Assembly: GCA_963995505.1 (NCBI GenBank)
Contig: OZ023182.1
Coordinates: forward strand, 511,001 to 575,000
DNA: 64,000 nucleotides
Direction: 5' to 3'
Source of the DNA: Hypericum androsaemum
Lineage: Eukaryota; Streptophyta; Magnoliopsida; Malpighiales; Hypericaceae
Under the pieces are notes generated by a model. That model was not told the DNA's origin. It did no database searches and worked only from the letters and a program-made list of their open reading frames with translations. The position numbers and the translations under genes were made by a program. Below are positions 1 to 11,929 of the stretch, in pieces (within the stretch, counting starts at the first letter, position 1; each line of letters opens with the position of its first letter).

Positions 1-3000
1 GTTGTAACGATGAACTAATAAAAAATCTGAACACTAGTACATTCTGAATCCTTATTTAATCCAACTTAATCTGCGTATTTAATCCAACTTAATCTGCGTG
101 TAAGATTTTGTGGCACCTCACATGTTGCAGCTGCTTCCCATCCCTTCGAAAGTATGGAACAAATGAAAACAACACTCTTAGTCAATATACGATACTCTCT
201 CTTAAAAGATAAATGGGTTGGATTGGTTGCTGCCCATAGACTGAGCAACACTCTTTGGAGTGTGATTTGGACCGTTAGATGAGGAAGATGTTTGCTGTGG
301 CTGCTGTCAACGAGGACGATTGACGTGAGAATATGCTTTTGGCAATAAACGATGTGGTTCCAGATGCTGTGTCGCAACCACGTACTGCTCTTAAAAGAGC
401 ATACACTCGCAATGCATTTCAGCCGATCCTCACTACATCAAGCTGTCGTGAAAGTAATATATGTTCTAGTTAGATGTGTTTCTTGATTGGATATATTTTT
501 GGTGTTATCTTGGAGCATGTACTCAGATAACATTTATCTTCATCATGTTTTGATATGCGTTATCTGGTACTCAAAGTATGGTACTATTGGTACTTTTGGT
601 ATAACCATGTTTGATGGACATTTCTTGAGGAATATATACTTTATTTATAATAAAAAAAGATTAGGAAAGACCAACGTGGTTTTAATCATACAGTTGGGAT
701 TCACTGAAACATTTTCAGTATTTTACCTTAAATCAGACAATGGTACACCATATGACATACAATGGTACTTCAGCGTCAAACAATAGTGCAACAAACGACA
801 TATGGTGGTACTTCATAGTTAGATAATAGTGCAACATGCGACATACAATAGTGCAATATACTTTAAATATAATTTTTCAATGGTGCAACATACACATACA
901 ATTGTACACTATGCAATATATATTGATACATTATGCAATATACTCTAGTACTTTAAAGTCTACAATGGTACAATATGTTTTAAATATAAAATTTTAAAAT
1001 TATCGCTATATAATCTTTTATATTACAAATGTACAATCATGCACGCAGACTATTTTATATTGTCCGTACAATGGTGTTCGGCCATAACATCAGTAACTCT
1101 GGGCCCAAAATAAATATGTGAATACCTATTACACGTTCTCAAACCAACAGGGACGGATGTAGAGTTCCAGATACACAAAAAAAATTATGGGTATATATTT
1201 AATAAAAAATTTTGGCCCCAATGATATTAACTTGTTTGCTCCCACAATTAAAAAAAGACAAAATCGCCTAAAGGTAAAATTAGACATTGTTAATTTTATG
1301 AGGTACATAAATATTTTACTTTCGTAGTATAAACTTTCTGGATCCGTCCCTGCAAACCAATCTCAAGAGGTTTAAAATTTGCACATACCTGATATCATCT
1401 TGATTTTATCTCACGACCATTACATAAAAGAGTTTACAACAACGATGAATAATATATATATAGTAAATTTCCACTCCAAAAAGGAAAAAAAATGCCCCTA
1501 AAAAAACTTATAAAACCAGACGTGCAATTTTGTATCACGCTTTATTATTTAGGAATAAGTACCATTTGAATCATGTGATTTACACAGATTTTGCGATATG
1601 ATTCTGAGGTTTAGAAATGACTTTTTTGGTAGTTGTAGTTTCACGTTTTTTGCGTTAGAGGCTCGGGAAGGCTCTCGAGCCAAAAATCAGCTCTGAACCT
1701 AGAAACGACATCGTCCAATGATGAAGTGTCTTGCCACGTTAGACGCTTTTAACCGGTTGGCAATATGAGGTGGCACAAAATTAAATATCATTTTCAATTC
1801 CATTATTTTTTATAATTTAAAAAAAAAACCGTTTATCTTCCCTCCCCTCTCTTCTTCTTCTTCCTCCCTCTCTTCTCTCTCTCACCCCCTTCATCTTCAT
1901 CTTCCTCCTCTCCTCTCCCTTCTAATTAAGGCCATGGTCTTGTTCCTTGAATTTCTGATAATGGGTTCCAAATTGGAGGAAGAAAAGTGCCGATTTGTTT
2001 TGTGTGAACCACTTGAGACGAACTCCAAGATTGTTTCTTTTTCTTTTTAATATAGCGGAGAGGTGGTTTAGTTTTTTTGGTTTGGTGTGTTTCTGGATTG
2101 AGAAGTTGGAGATTTTGTTCAGAGGGTGAAGGTTCGAAAGTTTGAAGATTTGAAGGTTCAAAAGTTTGAAGATTCGAAGATGAATTGAGGTTGAAGATGA
2201 AACCAACGGTAAAATAGTCTTTTTATAATAATAATAATAATAAAAATGATTGATGACGTCAGCGAGGAGCCTGAGAGTATAATAAAATCAAATTTCGGGG
2301 AGTTTTTAATCGATTAACATAATACAGGAGACCAGTTTTAAATATACCAAATACCAAAAGCCTGAGAATAATTTGCCCAAAAAATATTGATGGTGAACCA
2401 AATGAGTATGATATACTTTTTTTCCAAAACTACATATTATCGCGTAGTGATAAACTTTTTCGTGCAAATTGGATTATAAAAAATCTAATTTTTCGTATCA
2501 AATGTTAACAATATGCGAGATAAAAGCTCCACTGTTCTGTATTGGTGTTCCTAAAAATAAGATTGCGACTTTCGACCAACAATGTAACGTTTGATTTGAT
2601 CGGCTCTAATAATTAAATGAAATCAACCAATGAGAGAAAGCACTTTAGCGGATGCATTATGGCAAAAATATCGGAGGGCCACTTTCCCCAATTATTGGAG
2701 GAAAAGTTGGATCAATTATAAGGGTAATCACCGATCCCATAATTAATACGAGTGAGAAAACTTCATGCCAATCCAAGGACAGACAATAATTAACTTGCTA
2801 ATGATCAATATTATCTTCTTTCTGTACCGTGTGTTTCAGTTTTTTTCTATCATACATGTGTTCACCTCTAATAACAGCTCTATGAGTGTGGTGAGATTAA
2901 TTCACTCTTCTCCGCATTAATTTTTGTGGTCTCTTACAATTAGAACCTGAATAAATATAATTTTTCGGTTCGCAGTGATTTAGTGAAACAATTGGCAGTT

Positions 3001-3420
3001 ATACAAATAATTCCAGAACCCTTATTTTTTCAGAAGAAAATAATCACATAAATAAAAATCACACGAAATATATGGTAGTTGATAAGCATTATAAGAATGA
3101 AAAATTTATTAGAAAAATTTCCTTTGATCTTAGATTTATTTTCTTCTAATACACAAAAATACTAATTTTGTTCGGTCGCAAAATATTGTAAACCTATCAA
3201 CTTCTAACATTGGTAATAAAAATACTTTTAACACATAATAAAACAACCAGTCACCAACTGATTAATTAGGTTAGATTCAGAGATAAACTATGAAAATTAA
3301 ACGACGAGAATATTCTTCTCTAACTTTTCTTTTTCATTGAATGCCATTAACCAGCGACAAATCTCCACAGCTTTACACATGAAAGGTGCGATTCGCAAAA
3401 AATAAATAAATCCCAAATTT
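1..3420. other. Intergenic AT-rich DNA, no convincing gene
   Basis: Open frames here are short, unsupported by splice context and AT-biased. About 780-1085 is a dispersed repeat rich in CAAYATGCRACATACAAT-like motifs that recurs near 36.34-36.57 kb. A pyrimidine-rich tract (CTTCTTCTTCC type) lies near 1840-1920 and a TAA/ATA microsatellite near 2226-2244. I see nothing else I can name. Confidence 0.6.
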
Positions 3421-3437
3421 CATATATATATAAAAGG
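3421..3437 (+). promoter_or_regulatory. TATA box of the DUF1645 gene
   Basis: A CATATATATATAAAAGG run lies about 100 bases before the chosen ATG at 3536. A start of transcription 25-35 bases downstream would leave the in-frame ATG at 3440 outside the mRNA, which supports the later ATG. Confidence 0.6.
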
Positions 3438-3535
3438 ACATGAAACGTACATTTCAACTTTCTACTTCACACGCCACATTACAATACAATCACAGAGAAG
3501 GAGAAGGAGAAGAGGAGGAGCAAAACAAAACCATT

Positions 3536-4609
3536 ATGGAAGTGAACCCACCCGACCCGACCTCACTAACCCGACCTCCGGACCACCCGATGACCCAGCT
3601 TCTGAGTGAAGAGTTGGGGTGCGACAGTAATTGCTCCACCCCGTACGCTAGTGCCCCTTCGAGCCCGGGTCGACCCGGACCCGCTTTCTTCTACAGCTGC
3701 CCGCCCAGCCCAATGCACTTCTCCTCCATGGGCGGTGGTAGTTTCTCCGCATCGTCCTCCCCACCACGTGAGTTCGGCGAGTTCGAGTTCTTGTCGGGCG
3801 GGTTGTCGTCATCCGGGTTGAGCTCGGCCGACGAGCTCTTCCTGAACGGGCAGATCCGGCCCATGAAGCTTTCGATCCACCTGGAGAGCCCCCAGGTGCT
3901 GGATCTCGACAACGAGGGAGAGAGGACGAGGGGGAGGGATGTGAGGAACTGGAGCAAGTCGAGGAGCAGGCGGACCAGATCCATGTCTCCATTTAGGAGC
4001 TCGTCTTTCGGGTTCCTTGTCGAGGAGGGAGCAGAGGGGCGCGTAAAGATCGAGTCTTTCTGTGATGGGTCTCGTAAAGTTGGGGACTTGGGGTCGGAAA
4101 GTGGTTGCATTGGTAAGGGAGGTGGGTCTGAGTCAGGGGAGGGTACTACTTCCAGGTCCTCATCGGCTGGGAGGAACTCTAGGAGGTGGGAGTTTTTGAA
4201 GGATCTTCTTCTCTACAGGAGCAAGAGTGAAGGAAGGAGGAGTAGCAGCAACAACAAGTTCTGGTCCAACATTTCATTTTCCCCTGGGAAGGAGAGAAAG
4301 TCTGTGTCTTTGGATGTTGCAGGGGAGAAAGTTGGCTCCCTTGTGAAGGAGAAGGGTATTGGGGTTGGATCAGGTGGCAAAGGGAAGAAGGCAGTTAATG
4401 GTGGTGGTGGTGGTGGGAAGAGGAGGGGCCCAAATGTGTCACCTCATGAGTTGCACTACAAGGCAAGTAGAGCTCAGGCTGAGGAGATGAGGAGGAAGAC
4501 CTTCTTGCCTTATAGGCAAGGGCTTCTTGGGTGCTTGGGGTTCAGTTCCAAGGGGTATGGTGCCATGAATGGTTTTGCTAGAGCTTTGAATCCAGTTTCC
4601 TCCAGGTGA
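3536..4609 (+). CDS. DUF1645 family protein (OsSGL-like)
   Basis: Single-exon protein of 357 residues. Family marks in order: a Ser/Pro segment near the N-terminus reading TPYASAPSSPGRPGPAFFYS then SPMHF; FEFLSGG and ADELFLNGQIRPMKL in the middle; RSRRTRSMSPFRSSS and a basic Ser-rich stretch; WEFLKDLLLYRSKSEGR; and the C-terminal signature HELHYKASRAQAEEMRRKTF followed at once by LPYRQGLLGCLGF. These match plant DUF1645 proteins, of which rice SGL (stress tolerance and grain length) is the best-known member. The biochemical role is unknown. The frame is open 32 codons further upstream to an ATG at 3440, but the TATA box at 3421-3437 puts that ATG about at the expected transcription start, so 3536 (MEVNPPDPT) is preferred. 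The 5' half is unusually GC-rich compared with its surroundings. No signal peptide or membrane segment is visible. Confidence 0.88.
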   Translation: MEVNPPDPTSLTRPPDHPMTQLLSEELGCDSNCSTPYASAPSSPGRPGPAFFYSCPPSPMHFSSMGGGSFSASSSPPREFGEFEFLSGGLSSSGLSSADELFLNGQIRPMKLSIHLESPQVLDLDNEGERTRGRDVRNWSKSRSRRTRSMSPFRSSSFGFLVEEGAEGRVKIESFCDGSRKVGDLGSESGCIGKGGGSESGEGTTSRSSSAGRNSRRWEFLKDLLLYRSKSEGRRSSSNNKFWSNISFSPGKERKSVSLDVAGEKVGSLVKEKGIGVGSGGKGKKAVNGGGGGGKRRGPNVSPHELHYKASRAQAEEMRRKTFLPYRQGLLGCLGFSSKGYGAMNGFARALNPVSSR

Positions 4610-6396
4610 CCACAAAAGTTTCTCAAGGGAATGTGATCAGCTGGGATGAAGACATACTGTTCTTAATCAGTTGTAGTGATTATGTTATTTTTTGGTAAGG
4701 TAAACCTTAATCTGGTGGTCTCTGTATGTATATCTAAGTACTGTTATTGGGTTTCTTCTCTTTTTGTCCAAAAAGTGAAGCTCTCTCTCCCAATGTCTTA
4801 TCCCCAAGTGTTGGTGCTTCCTTTCTTCCCGAGGCTTGTTCTTTAGAGGCCATCAAAGAGGGAAAGTGAATGTATACTGCTTTTTTAATCAAGTAATTTT
4901 AACTGGGGTGCACCAGGTAATGACATGGAATCTGAATCCATTGGATCATCATCCCAATTCCCAAATGTGTGATTCCTACACTACACAATGGAAATCCAAC
5001 TTCCAAGGGGCAAACTTGGTGAACAGTGCCTAAGATTTGGGATTGTTGAGCCAATAGTAGTACACCATACACACATGACATGGTTGCAGAGGCATGGCTT
5101 TGATTTGTTAGGTAGTGAAAATGGTTGGGCCCACCATTAGTTAGTTCCCTTAACTCAAATTGTTTTGAGGATTGCCTCCCCTATGGAATGGAAGGACCTC
5201 CTCATGTGCTCTAGGTTGTATCTTGCTGGCCTTACTCTGGAGTTAATATTATTCTGGTTTCTTCTCTGATCTCTGTCTGGATAATAATTAATCTGGTAAG
5301 AGGAAAACCAGTACTTGGTTTTGTGATTTTGTGGCTTCACGTGAAAGATTGGATCGGTATCATCCCGATGCCTTTATGCTTTTCTGGTATAATTTGCTGC
5401 TTGACAATGTGACACCACCATTAAAGTACCTCTCAACGGGTAAATTAATAATTTTGTAAGAAATAGAAATAGAAAGAAAGAAGACATTAGGATACGACGA
5501 ACAAGGAGGCTCATTGGACCATATCAGATCTTTACTTGTTCGGAAGGGGTTTACTCAGGTCAGGTATTTGCCCAAGTTCTTTTCCTAGGACTCGGCAACA
5601 AATTTTATTTTAAAAACAACCACCGTTTCTTGCCTATTAATTTGTAAAACTATACCGGAAAATGGACCTAAAAATGGCCTAAATAAAAATCGAAAAAATA
5701 GTTAAACTCCATTTTTTGGGTAAAAAACCCTATTATGAAAAATAATATGTGCCCCGGTCTCATCCAACAACTAGACAGTATTGCTGATCCATGAAAGTTT
5801 GTTTTATATAAATATTTTGATATTTAAAATCGAACACCATTAATACTTGATTGTTTTATCCATCGAATTTGGGGGGCTCTCCGGGCAATTTAGAATCAGT
5901 TGGAACGGCCCCAGCATAACGTGAGTACACTGTGCCTGACTGACGTGAACACTATATGGAAAGGAAGGTCACCAACAAGTATTTTTATATAATATATACA
6001 TGCTGGACTTTTGGCTTCATGTCTTCTTCTTTTTTCTCTAGATAAGTTTGGCTTCACGTCTAGGAGTTTTGTGGGTCTCACGAATCCAACACGTATTCAT
6101 TATTTTTAGGTGCTGGCTCCAATCATAAATGAGTTTAGCTGTAGATGAGATTTATGGAGAGTGAGCTTTTTGTAGTATCGTTCCACATGGGGTATGGTGT
6201 TTCCTAGATATTGACATCAAAAGTCCATTACATGAAAGATCGCATTACATGAGATTTTCATATAAAAGGGGTTGGAGATAGTGATATATATATTTTGATA
6301 AGCTAGTGAAAAGCATCTATCTCAAACAATTAAGAGGAGAGGAGTAACTCCTTTTTGTCATGTTCTTCTTGGCCCTCACTCGCCTCTCTTTTTTTC
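4610..6396. other. 3' UTR and intergenic DNA
   Basis: The first few hundred bases are probably the 3' UTR of the DUF1645 gene. The rest is AT-rich without an ORF, RNA gene or repeat that I can support. It ends at the 8-bp target duplication of the hAT element. Confidence 0.5.
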
Positions 6397-6404
6397 CTTG
6401 TCAC
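6397..6404. repeat. Left 8-bp target site duplication of hAT element
   Basis: CTTGTCAC directly precedes the element end TAGGGGTGAG and is repeated exactly at 10207-10214. Eight base pairs is the hAT superfamily length. Confidence 0.95.
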
Positions 6405-9400
6405 TAGGGGTGAGTTCGGTGCGGTTTTGCGGTGTCGGTGTCAAAATTGACACCGCACCGCACTTTTTGTTTTAAAAAATTTTAAACCTTCGGTGTGGCG
6501 GTTTGGTCTTAAACCGCAATGAAATGGTGCGGTGCGGCTCGGCTTGCATAGTCGGGCCTGCGGTTTTAAACCGCAGATAAATTAAAAGCCCATTGTTGGC
6601 CCAAAAAACTTAAAGCCTCCACCATGCCCATTCGCAGCAAGCAAAAAAAAAAAAGCGTACAGATTCATCAAAGCAAATTGCCAAACCACAAACCAATGTC
6701 TTCCTTGTTCGAACTATTACATCCACAAATCACAATCTATCAACCTTGTTTTAACCACATTAGCAAACTTTACAAGACAACAACAGCAATTCCTTGTTCG
6801 AAAAAAAAATTACAGCAGCAAATTGAAACTCGGTGTTCATCTGATTCCTTGTTCCTTGTCAAGTTGAGTTCCAACTTCCAATTTACCCTTTTACTCTTCA
6901 TCTTCGCTTTCAAATTCTGCCTCAAGTTCTGCAATAACACGAAAAATGAATTTAGAACTTAAATGTATCATGGCTAAGAAAACTTTTGTGATTTAAATAT
7001 AACCAACCTTCAAGTATTTTGTCTTCATCCAACGAATCTTCATCATCATCATCTATGCGTGGCTTAGTCCGCAACCAATTTTGAGCACACACCAAAGCTT
7101 GCACGGTTCTAGGCTTCAACAAACTTCGGTGAGGGTCCAAGACGCGTCCACCCGTGCTAAAAGCAGATTCTGAGGCAACAGTTGATACCGGAATTGCTAG
7201 CACGTCTCGTGCAATATCAGCCATGATCGGATAGTTGATGGCGTTAACCTTCCACCAACTCAAGATGTCAAAGCTGTCAGATGTTGCCTCTATCGGATCA
7301 TTCAAATATTTGGCTAAACACGATATTGTTTCACTTGATTTATCCACCAAAATTTGCTTATCCCATTCATCCCGAAATTTCAAATCTTCCATGTCGTCAT
7401 CACTGACATCTTCATCATCTTCCATTACCATGTCAGCTTGTTGTGAGCTAGTGGAGGCAACAAAAGTAGATCGGCGAGAACGCTCTTCATATTGCACATA
7501 TAACTGAGACAATATTGCATCTACTTTATCGGCGTATGCATTGGCATGTGCTTCATCATATAATTGTTCAAGTGAACGCCTGACATACCTGCTCTTGTAT
7601 CGAGGATCCAAAATAACAGCAACGTACAATAACCCATTAGTGGATTCAAACGTACCCCAATACTTGTTGAACTTCAATAACATTTTTGTTGCTATAGATG
7701 CCAAATGTCGATCACTTGCAGAGACACGCCTCTCAAGCGTTCTACGTATGAACACAACATCATGAAAAAATTCATTGGATGTGGCACTTAAACTTGTAGA
7801 GAACTTCATCGTAACATCATAAAATATCTTTAAAAATTTGAGTAAACATCTTGCATTTACCCAATCTTCTTTGTCGGGAGGCATTAGAACATTTGTTTTT
7901 CTTCCCACATTGTCCCCATTATCCTCCTCCTCCTCCTCATCATTTCTATCTTTGTCAGGATTAATAAAATATCCCAAAAATCTTCCATCATCTCTCTCAA
8001 GTCGAGAAAAAGCTCTCTCATACTTCTCGGCAGCATCTAACATCAAATATGTGGAATTCCACCTTGTATCCACATCCATAGACAATCCTTTCTTGCACTC
8101 TATGTTCACTGCTTTCACACAATCACCAAACGATTTCAGCCTAGGTGGAGAACTGGTAACATACTTCACCGCTTTTCGAATATTCATAATCGATTGATTA
8201 ATGTGCATCAGTCCACTTCGCACAACTAAATTCAGAATATGTGCACAACACCTCATATGCAAGTGGTCATGATTAGAAACTATGCTCTTCAATTTGTAGC
8301 TCGTGGATGATTTTAAATTGCGAATAGCGGAATCATTTGATGAAGCATTATCAACTGTGATGGCTAGGATCTTTTCAATCCCCCACTCAATTAAGCACTT
8401 CTCAATACTATCTCCAATTGTCTCCCCTTTGTGATTGTCAATGAGACAGAAGTTCAAAATCCTTTTCTGATACTTCCAATCCTTATCAATCCAATGCCCA
8501 GTTAAACACATATAATTCCTTGTTTGGATTGACGTCCAAGTATCAGTTGTAAAACTCAACCTCTGACCCTTCAAAGATTTTTTCACCCTCATCATCTCCT
8601 CAAAGTATATTTTCATGCAATCCTTAGCCACAGTTGTCCTATGTGGCATCGTAAACCTAGAATTCATGTAATTGCTATAGGCAATGAATCCCTCACCTTC
8701 TACAATTTTAAAGGGCAACTCATCTTTAATTACCATCATCGCCAAATATTTGCGACCCCCTTCTTGAGTAAAGGCAACGGCCTTAAGCTTACCCCCTTCA
8801 GCAGCCGGTTCAAACGATAAGGTAGCTTGTCTCAAATCTTTCCTAGGAAGTTTGGTGCAAAGACTATCCAGGTGGTGTTTCATAGAACTAGTTCCATTCT
8901 TCCTAGGATTACATTTATATCTTTGACCACAATGGTTGCAACTAGCTTTTTCATATCCTTCCTGACAATCCGGAACTTCTGTAAAATGATTCCATACTTC
9001 ACTCGTCTTCTTCTTTTTGCTACTCTCAGTATTCGAATCAATGGACTCTTTTCTTTTGGAACTCAAAGGAGGTTTTTCTAGAATCTTACCAGTTTTATGT
9101 TGTTCAGCCGCTCTAGCATGACTCGGTCCTTCAACCTCTTGATTCATCTCATTGGGCAAACCAACAACGTCATCACTTGCCTGTAATTAGCAAAACAATA
9201 TCAAATCAACAATCCCAACATTAAATCAGCCTCTTCCAAGCACTGAACTAGTACATTAACATCACAAGCCATTACAAGTTGATAAAGCAAGCAATAAACA
9301 TAAAAGCTTAAAAGACAACGCAATAAAAACTAAGCGTAATCTAACAAAAATAATATACTTTAGGATGTTACGAACAGCATAATTACGAACAACATAAGCA

Positions 9401-10206
9401 TAATTAAAAGACCAAAAAATTGTTTCGAATTTTTACCATAAGGTTTCTGGAAAGCCGAATGGGAGGACAAAAGTCAGAGAGGTTGGGAGGGAGAGGCAGA
9501 GGACTCCGGTGGACTAGGAGGACGCCTGAAAGAGAGGAAAGGCAGAGGGAAGGGCGGAAATAATTAATACTTATAACAAACTAATAAAATAAAATAGAAA
9601 TTACACAAATTAAGCTATTTTTACCTTAGGGTTTCTAATAGGTGTATGAGGACTTGGAGGACACCTGAGAGAGACGGTGGAGGCCGGTGTAGGGTGGAGA
9701 CATCGTCTGTGTTTGGCGGTTTTCCGATTTGGGGATTTTATGATTTGGGGGTTTAGGGTTTTCTGATTTGGGGCTTTTGTGTAGGGTTGTTTGACGGTGG
9801 AGGCCACTGGCCAGTGTAGGGTTGTTTGACGGTGGAGGTCGGTGTAGGGTGGAGACCTCGGCGGTCGCCGGCGGGAGAGCTCTGTGGACTTGAGAAGAAG
9901 AAATCGAGAGAGAAGAAGAAATCGGGAGAGAGGGGACTTGAGAAGAAGAAATCGGGAGAGAGAGGGTAGGGGGTTCTTCTGCTGATATATATATATATAT
10001 ATATATATAATACGACGTCGTTTTGTATTCGGTGTGCGGTTTGACGGTGCGGTACGAATTGAAAACCGCAGCCGACCCACTATGTGCGGTTTCGGTGTCA
10101 CACCGCACCATGAAACCGCATCAGCAATTCGGTTTGGTTTTTGTTCGGTTTGTGATGTGCGGTTTGGTGCGGTTTTCGGTTTAGATCGGTTTTTGGCTCA
10201 CTCCTA
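6405..10206 (-). mobile_element. Complete hAT DNA transposon, 3.8 kb
   Basis: The left end is TAGGGGTGAG and the right end, read on the minus strand, is TAGGAGTGAG: a 10-bp terminal inverted repeat with one mismatch, flanked by the perfect 8-bp duplication CTTGTCAC. Both subterminal zones (about 6410-6560 and 10020-10200) carry many copies of GCGGTTT and GGTGCGGT in both orientations, the clustered arrangement expected for hAT transposase binding sites. Near the left end GGTGTCAA and TTGACACC form an 8-bp palindrome separated by AA (about 6440-6457). The single gene is on the minus strand and its frame is unbroken. A (TA)n tract sits at about 9984-10008 in the probable 5' leader. Two related segments (about 9430-9540 and 9610-9690) suggest a leader duplication. 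Confidence 0.95.
6891..9439 (-). CDS. hAT transposase, zinc finger BED / RICESLEEPER type
   Basis: Cuts and pastes the element at its terminal repeats in the nucleus. Spliced model: exon 1 9437-9439 (the ATG alone, followed by GTAAAAAT), exon 2 7008-9180 (preceded by TTACAG), exon 3 6891-6928 (preceded by TTATTGCAG); 737 residues. The junctions give MASDDVVGLPNEM at the N-terminus and an acidic tail ILEELEAEFESEDEE at the C-terminus. Domains: BED finger near residues 55-105 with CNHCGQRYKC then HHLDSLC; a catalytic core of RNase H type with FTTDTWTS and ITVDNASSND; the plant hAT middle region near FLKIFYDVTMKFS; and the C-terminal hATC dimerisation region with WWKVNAINYP, ARDVLAIPVSTVASESAFS and VQALVCAQNWLR. 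There is no internal stop or frameshift, so the copy could be active. If exon 1 is wrong, the ATG at 9159 is the fallback start. Functional host genes domesticated from this family exist, but the intact ends here argue for a transposon. Confidence 0.9.
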
Positions 10207-10214
10207 CTTGTCAC
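10207..10214. repeat. Right 8-bp target site duplication of hAT element
   Basis: CTTGTCAC, identical to 6397-6404. Confidence 0.95.
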
Positions 10215-11487
10215 CGCCAAAATATTTTTACCCGACAAAAAAAGTTAAATATTTGTTTCATAACTAAGTGCTAAACAATTTAGATTTACATGAACATATT
10301 TTAAGTTCAAACTTTACTAGAGAATCATCTCTAAAAAATTCATTACTCTTTTTTTTGGATAAAATCTCAATATTTAGAATTGAACATTGTCAATCATATT
10401 TAGAGATTATTCTCTCGATGATATATTTAAACCAAAGATCTCGATAAATAAATCAAATTTCTTAACACTTATCCAATTTTACATGTAAAAAAAAGAAAAG
10501 TTACACAAGTGAATGAAAATCAGAAAACTAAGTTTTGGGGTTAATACCTTTGTGTAAAAAAGTCCCGAAACTACAAGCGTATATTTTTCTTTGTACCCAA
10601 AATATTTCTTCTTTTTGCTACGCTTCGTACCACTATTCTAAAAAAAATAATATTTCTTCTTTGAAAACTAGCCAAAAGATCAATTAGCAGGGTTAAAGCG
10701 ATCATCTGTTACTCTTTTTTTTAGAGGATCATTTGTTACTTTTGGGGCGGTGATTAATATTATGTACGGCGGGACTCAGGCCCCAAGTCCCAATAACACT
10801 TCTTTTTGAGGTTTTGATTTAATGATAACTTGTAACTTGGCAGCAGGAGATGAAAAATAGGAGAAACATCAAATCATGTCTCCTTCCCTTTGAGACTCTC
10901 TTGTCCAAAACTACCACAAGCATCATCGTCAGAGTTCCAATGCTTTGCTCTTGCAAGGTCCCGTCATGCCTCTGCTAATTTTAATACGCCGTCGGGACTT
11001 GAAAAAAAAGGGCTGTCTTGATACTTCTCGCACTGTCCATTCTACCTAGAAAATTGTTATAATTTTCTCAAAAAAAATTATTATAATTTTAATTAGTTAG
11101 TTCAATAAGCCGAAATAAATATATTTTATTTTTTTATGTGCCTTGGATGTCATCCATTTTAATTGCCCTTTATTGCTGTCGCACCCTCTTTAGTTTCTTC
11201 ATGTGATGGTAATTTTGGGAAAGAAATTTTATCGTTAACCATTGCTAAAAACTTTGACTTCTTTCCAAAAAAAAAAAACTTTGACTTCTTAATATAACTG
11301 CTGTTCAAAATGTGTGTAAACTTATTGTGCCAATTATTCTAAATTTGGGCTGAGTAGTTATCTTTAATGATACCAAAATTCCTGTTATCAAATTTTAATA
11401 AAATTAATTTTCAATTGTTTTAATATTATCACGTTTAACGCGAGAAAACATCAAAAAGCAGATTAAATTTCAGGGCAATTATGGTGG
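10215..11487. other. Intergenic AT-rich DNA
   Basis: No gene is supported. The only visible local structure is a short duplication of ACTTTGACTTCTT around 11250-11292. Confidence 0.5.
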
Positions 11488-11559
11488 GGGGTGTTGCGAG
11501 AATCGAACTCACGACCTCTCGCACCCGAAGCGAGAATCATACCACTAGACCAAACACCC
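11488..11559 (-). tRNA. tRNA-Pro (CGG anticodon)
   Basis: Read on the minus strand, a 72-nt cloverleaf. The acceptor stem GGGTGTT pairs with AACACCC and the discriminator is C. The D arm contains GGTCTAGTGGTATGA. The anticodon stem CTCGC/GCGAG encloses TTCGGGT, giving anticodon CGG. The T arm GTGAG/CTCGC encloses TTCGATT. No intron. It stands alone, with the degraded ZMAT2-like locus to its right. Confidence 0.95.
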
Positions 11560-11876
11560 ATTTTTGATGATAGTTTCCGACAATTATAGATATATATCGT
11601 CAATTTTTCTGGTATCATCTACTCCAAGGCTCGTAAATTTGCACTCGTCTCTGGTTTGGAAGCGAACGGCAAAGCCTTGTGGGTGTAGCTGGGTTTATCA
11701 TCAGAAAATTTCCAATCAGAAGTTGGCGAGGCAGCTACACCAATATATATCCAATTCTTTTGCATAAAGTAAATGGATCACAGGCACAGCGATGTAAGTG
11801 CACAACGAACAACTTTATATTGTCTTCAAAATGGTGCTGCTTCTCGTGAACCATTGACTCTACGAAAATTTCTAGG

Positions 11877-11912
11877 ATGATGATGATGATAGATAGATAG
11901 ATAGATAGATAT
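11877..11912. repeat. GATG/GATA microsatellite
   Basis: GATGATGATGAT followed by several GATA units. Confidence 0.85.
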
Positions 11913-11929
11913 ACCCCATCTCGCGATGG

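Noticed and set aside
487..786. 99-codon plus-strand ORF
   Set aside because: AT-rich, no family pattern, partly overlapping a dispersed repeat.
1560..2390. Possible degenerate element between AGTACCATTTGAATCATGTG and ACCAGTTTTAAATATACC
   Set aside because: The phrases look transposon-like but I could not find matching terminal repeats or a target duplication.
3648..4110. Two minus-strand ORFs of 114 and 139 codons
   Set aside because: They overlap the GC-rich part of the DUF1645 gene on the opposite strand and have no domain pattern.
9610..10111. Overlapping minus-strand ORFs of 158-163 codons within the hAT element
   Set aside because: Low-complexity Ser/Pro frames across a microsatellite and a duplicated segment; more likely the transposase 5' leader.
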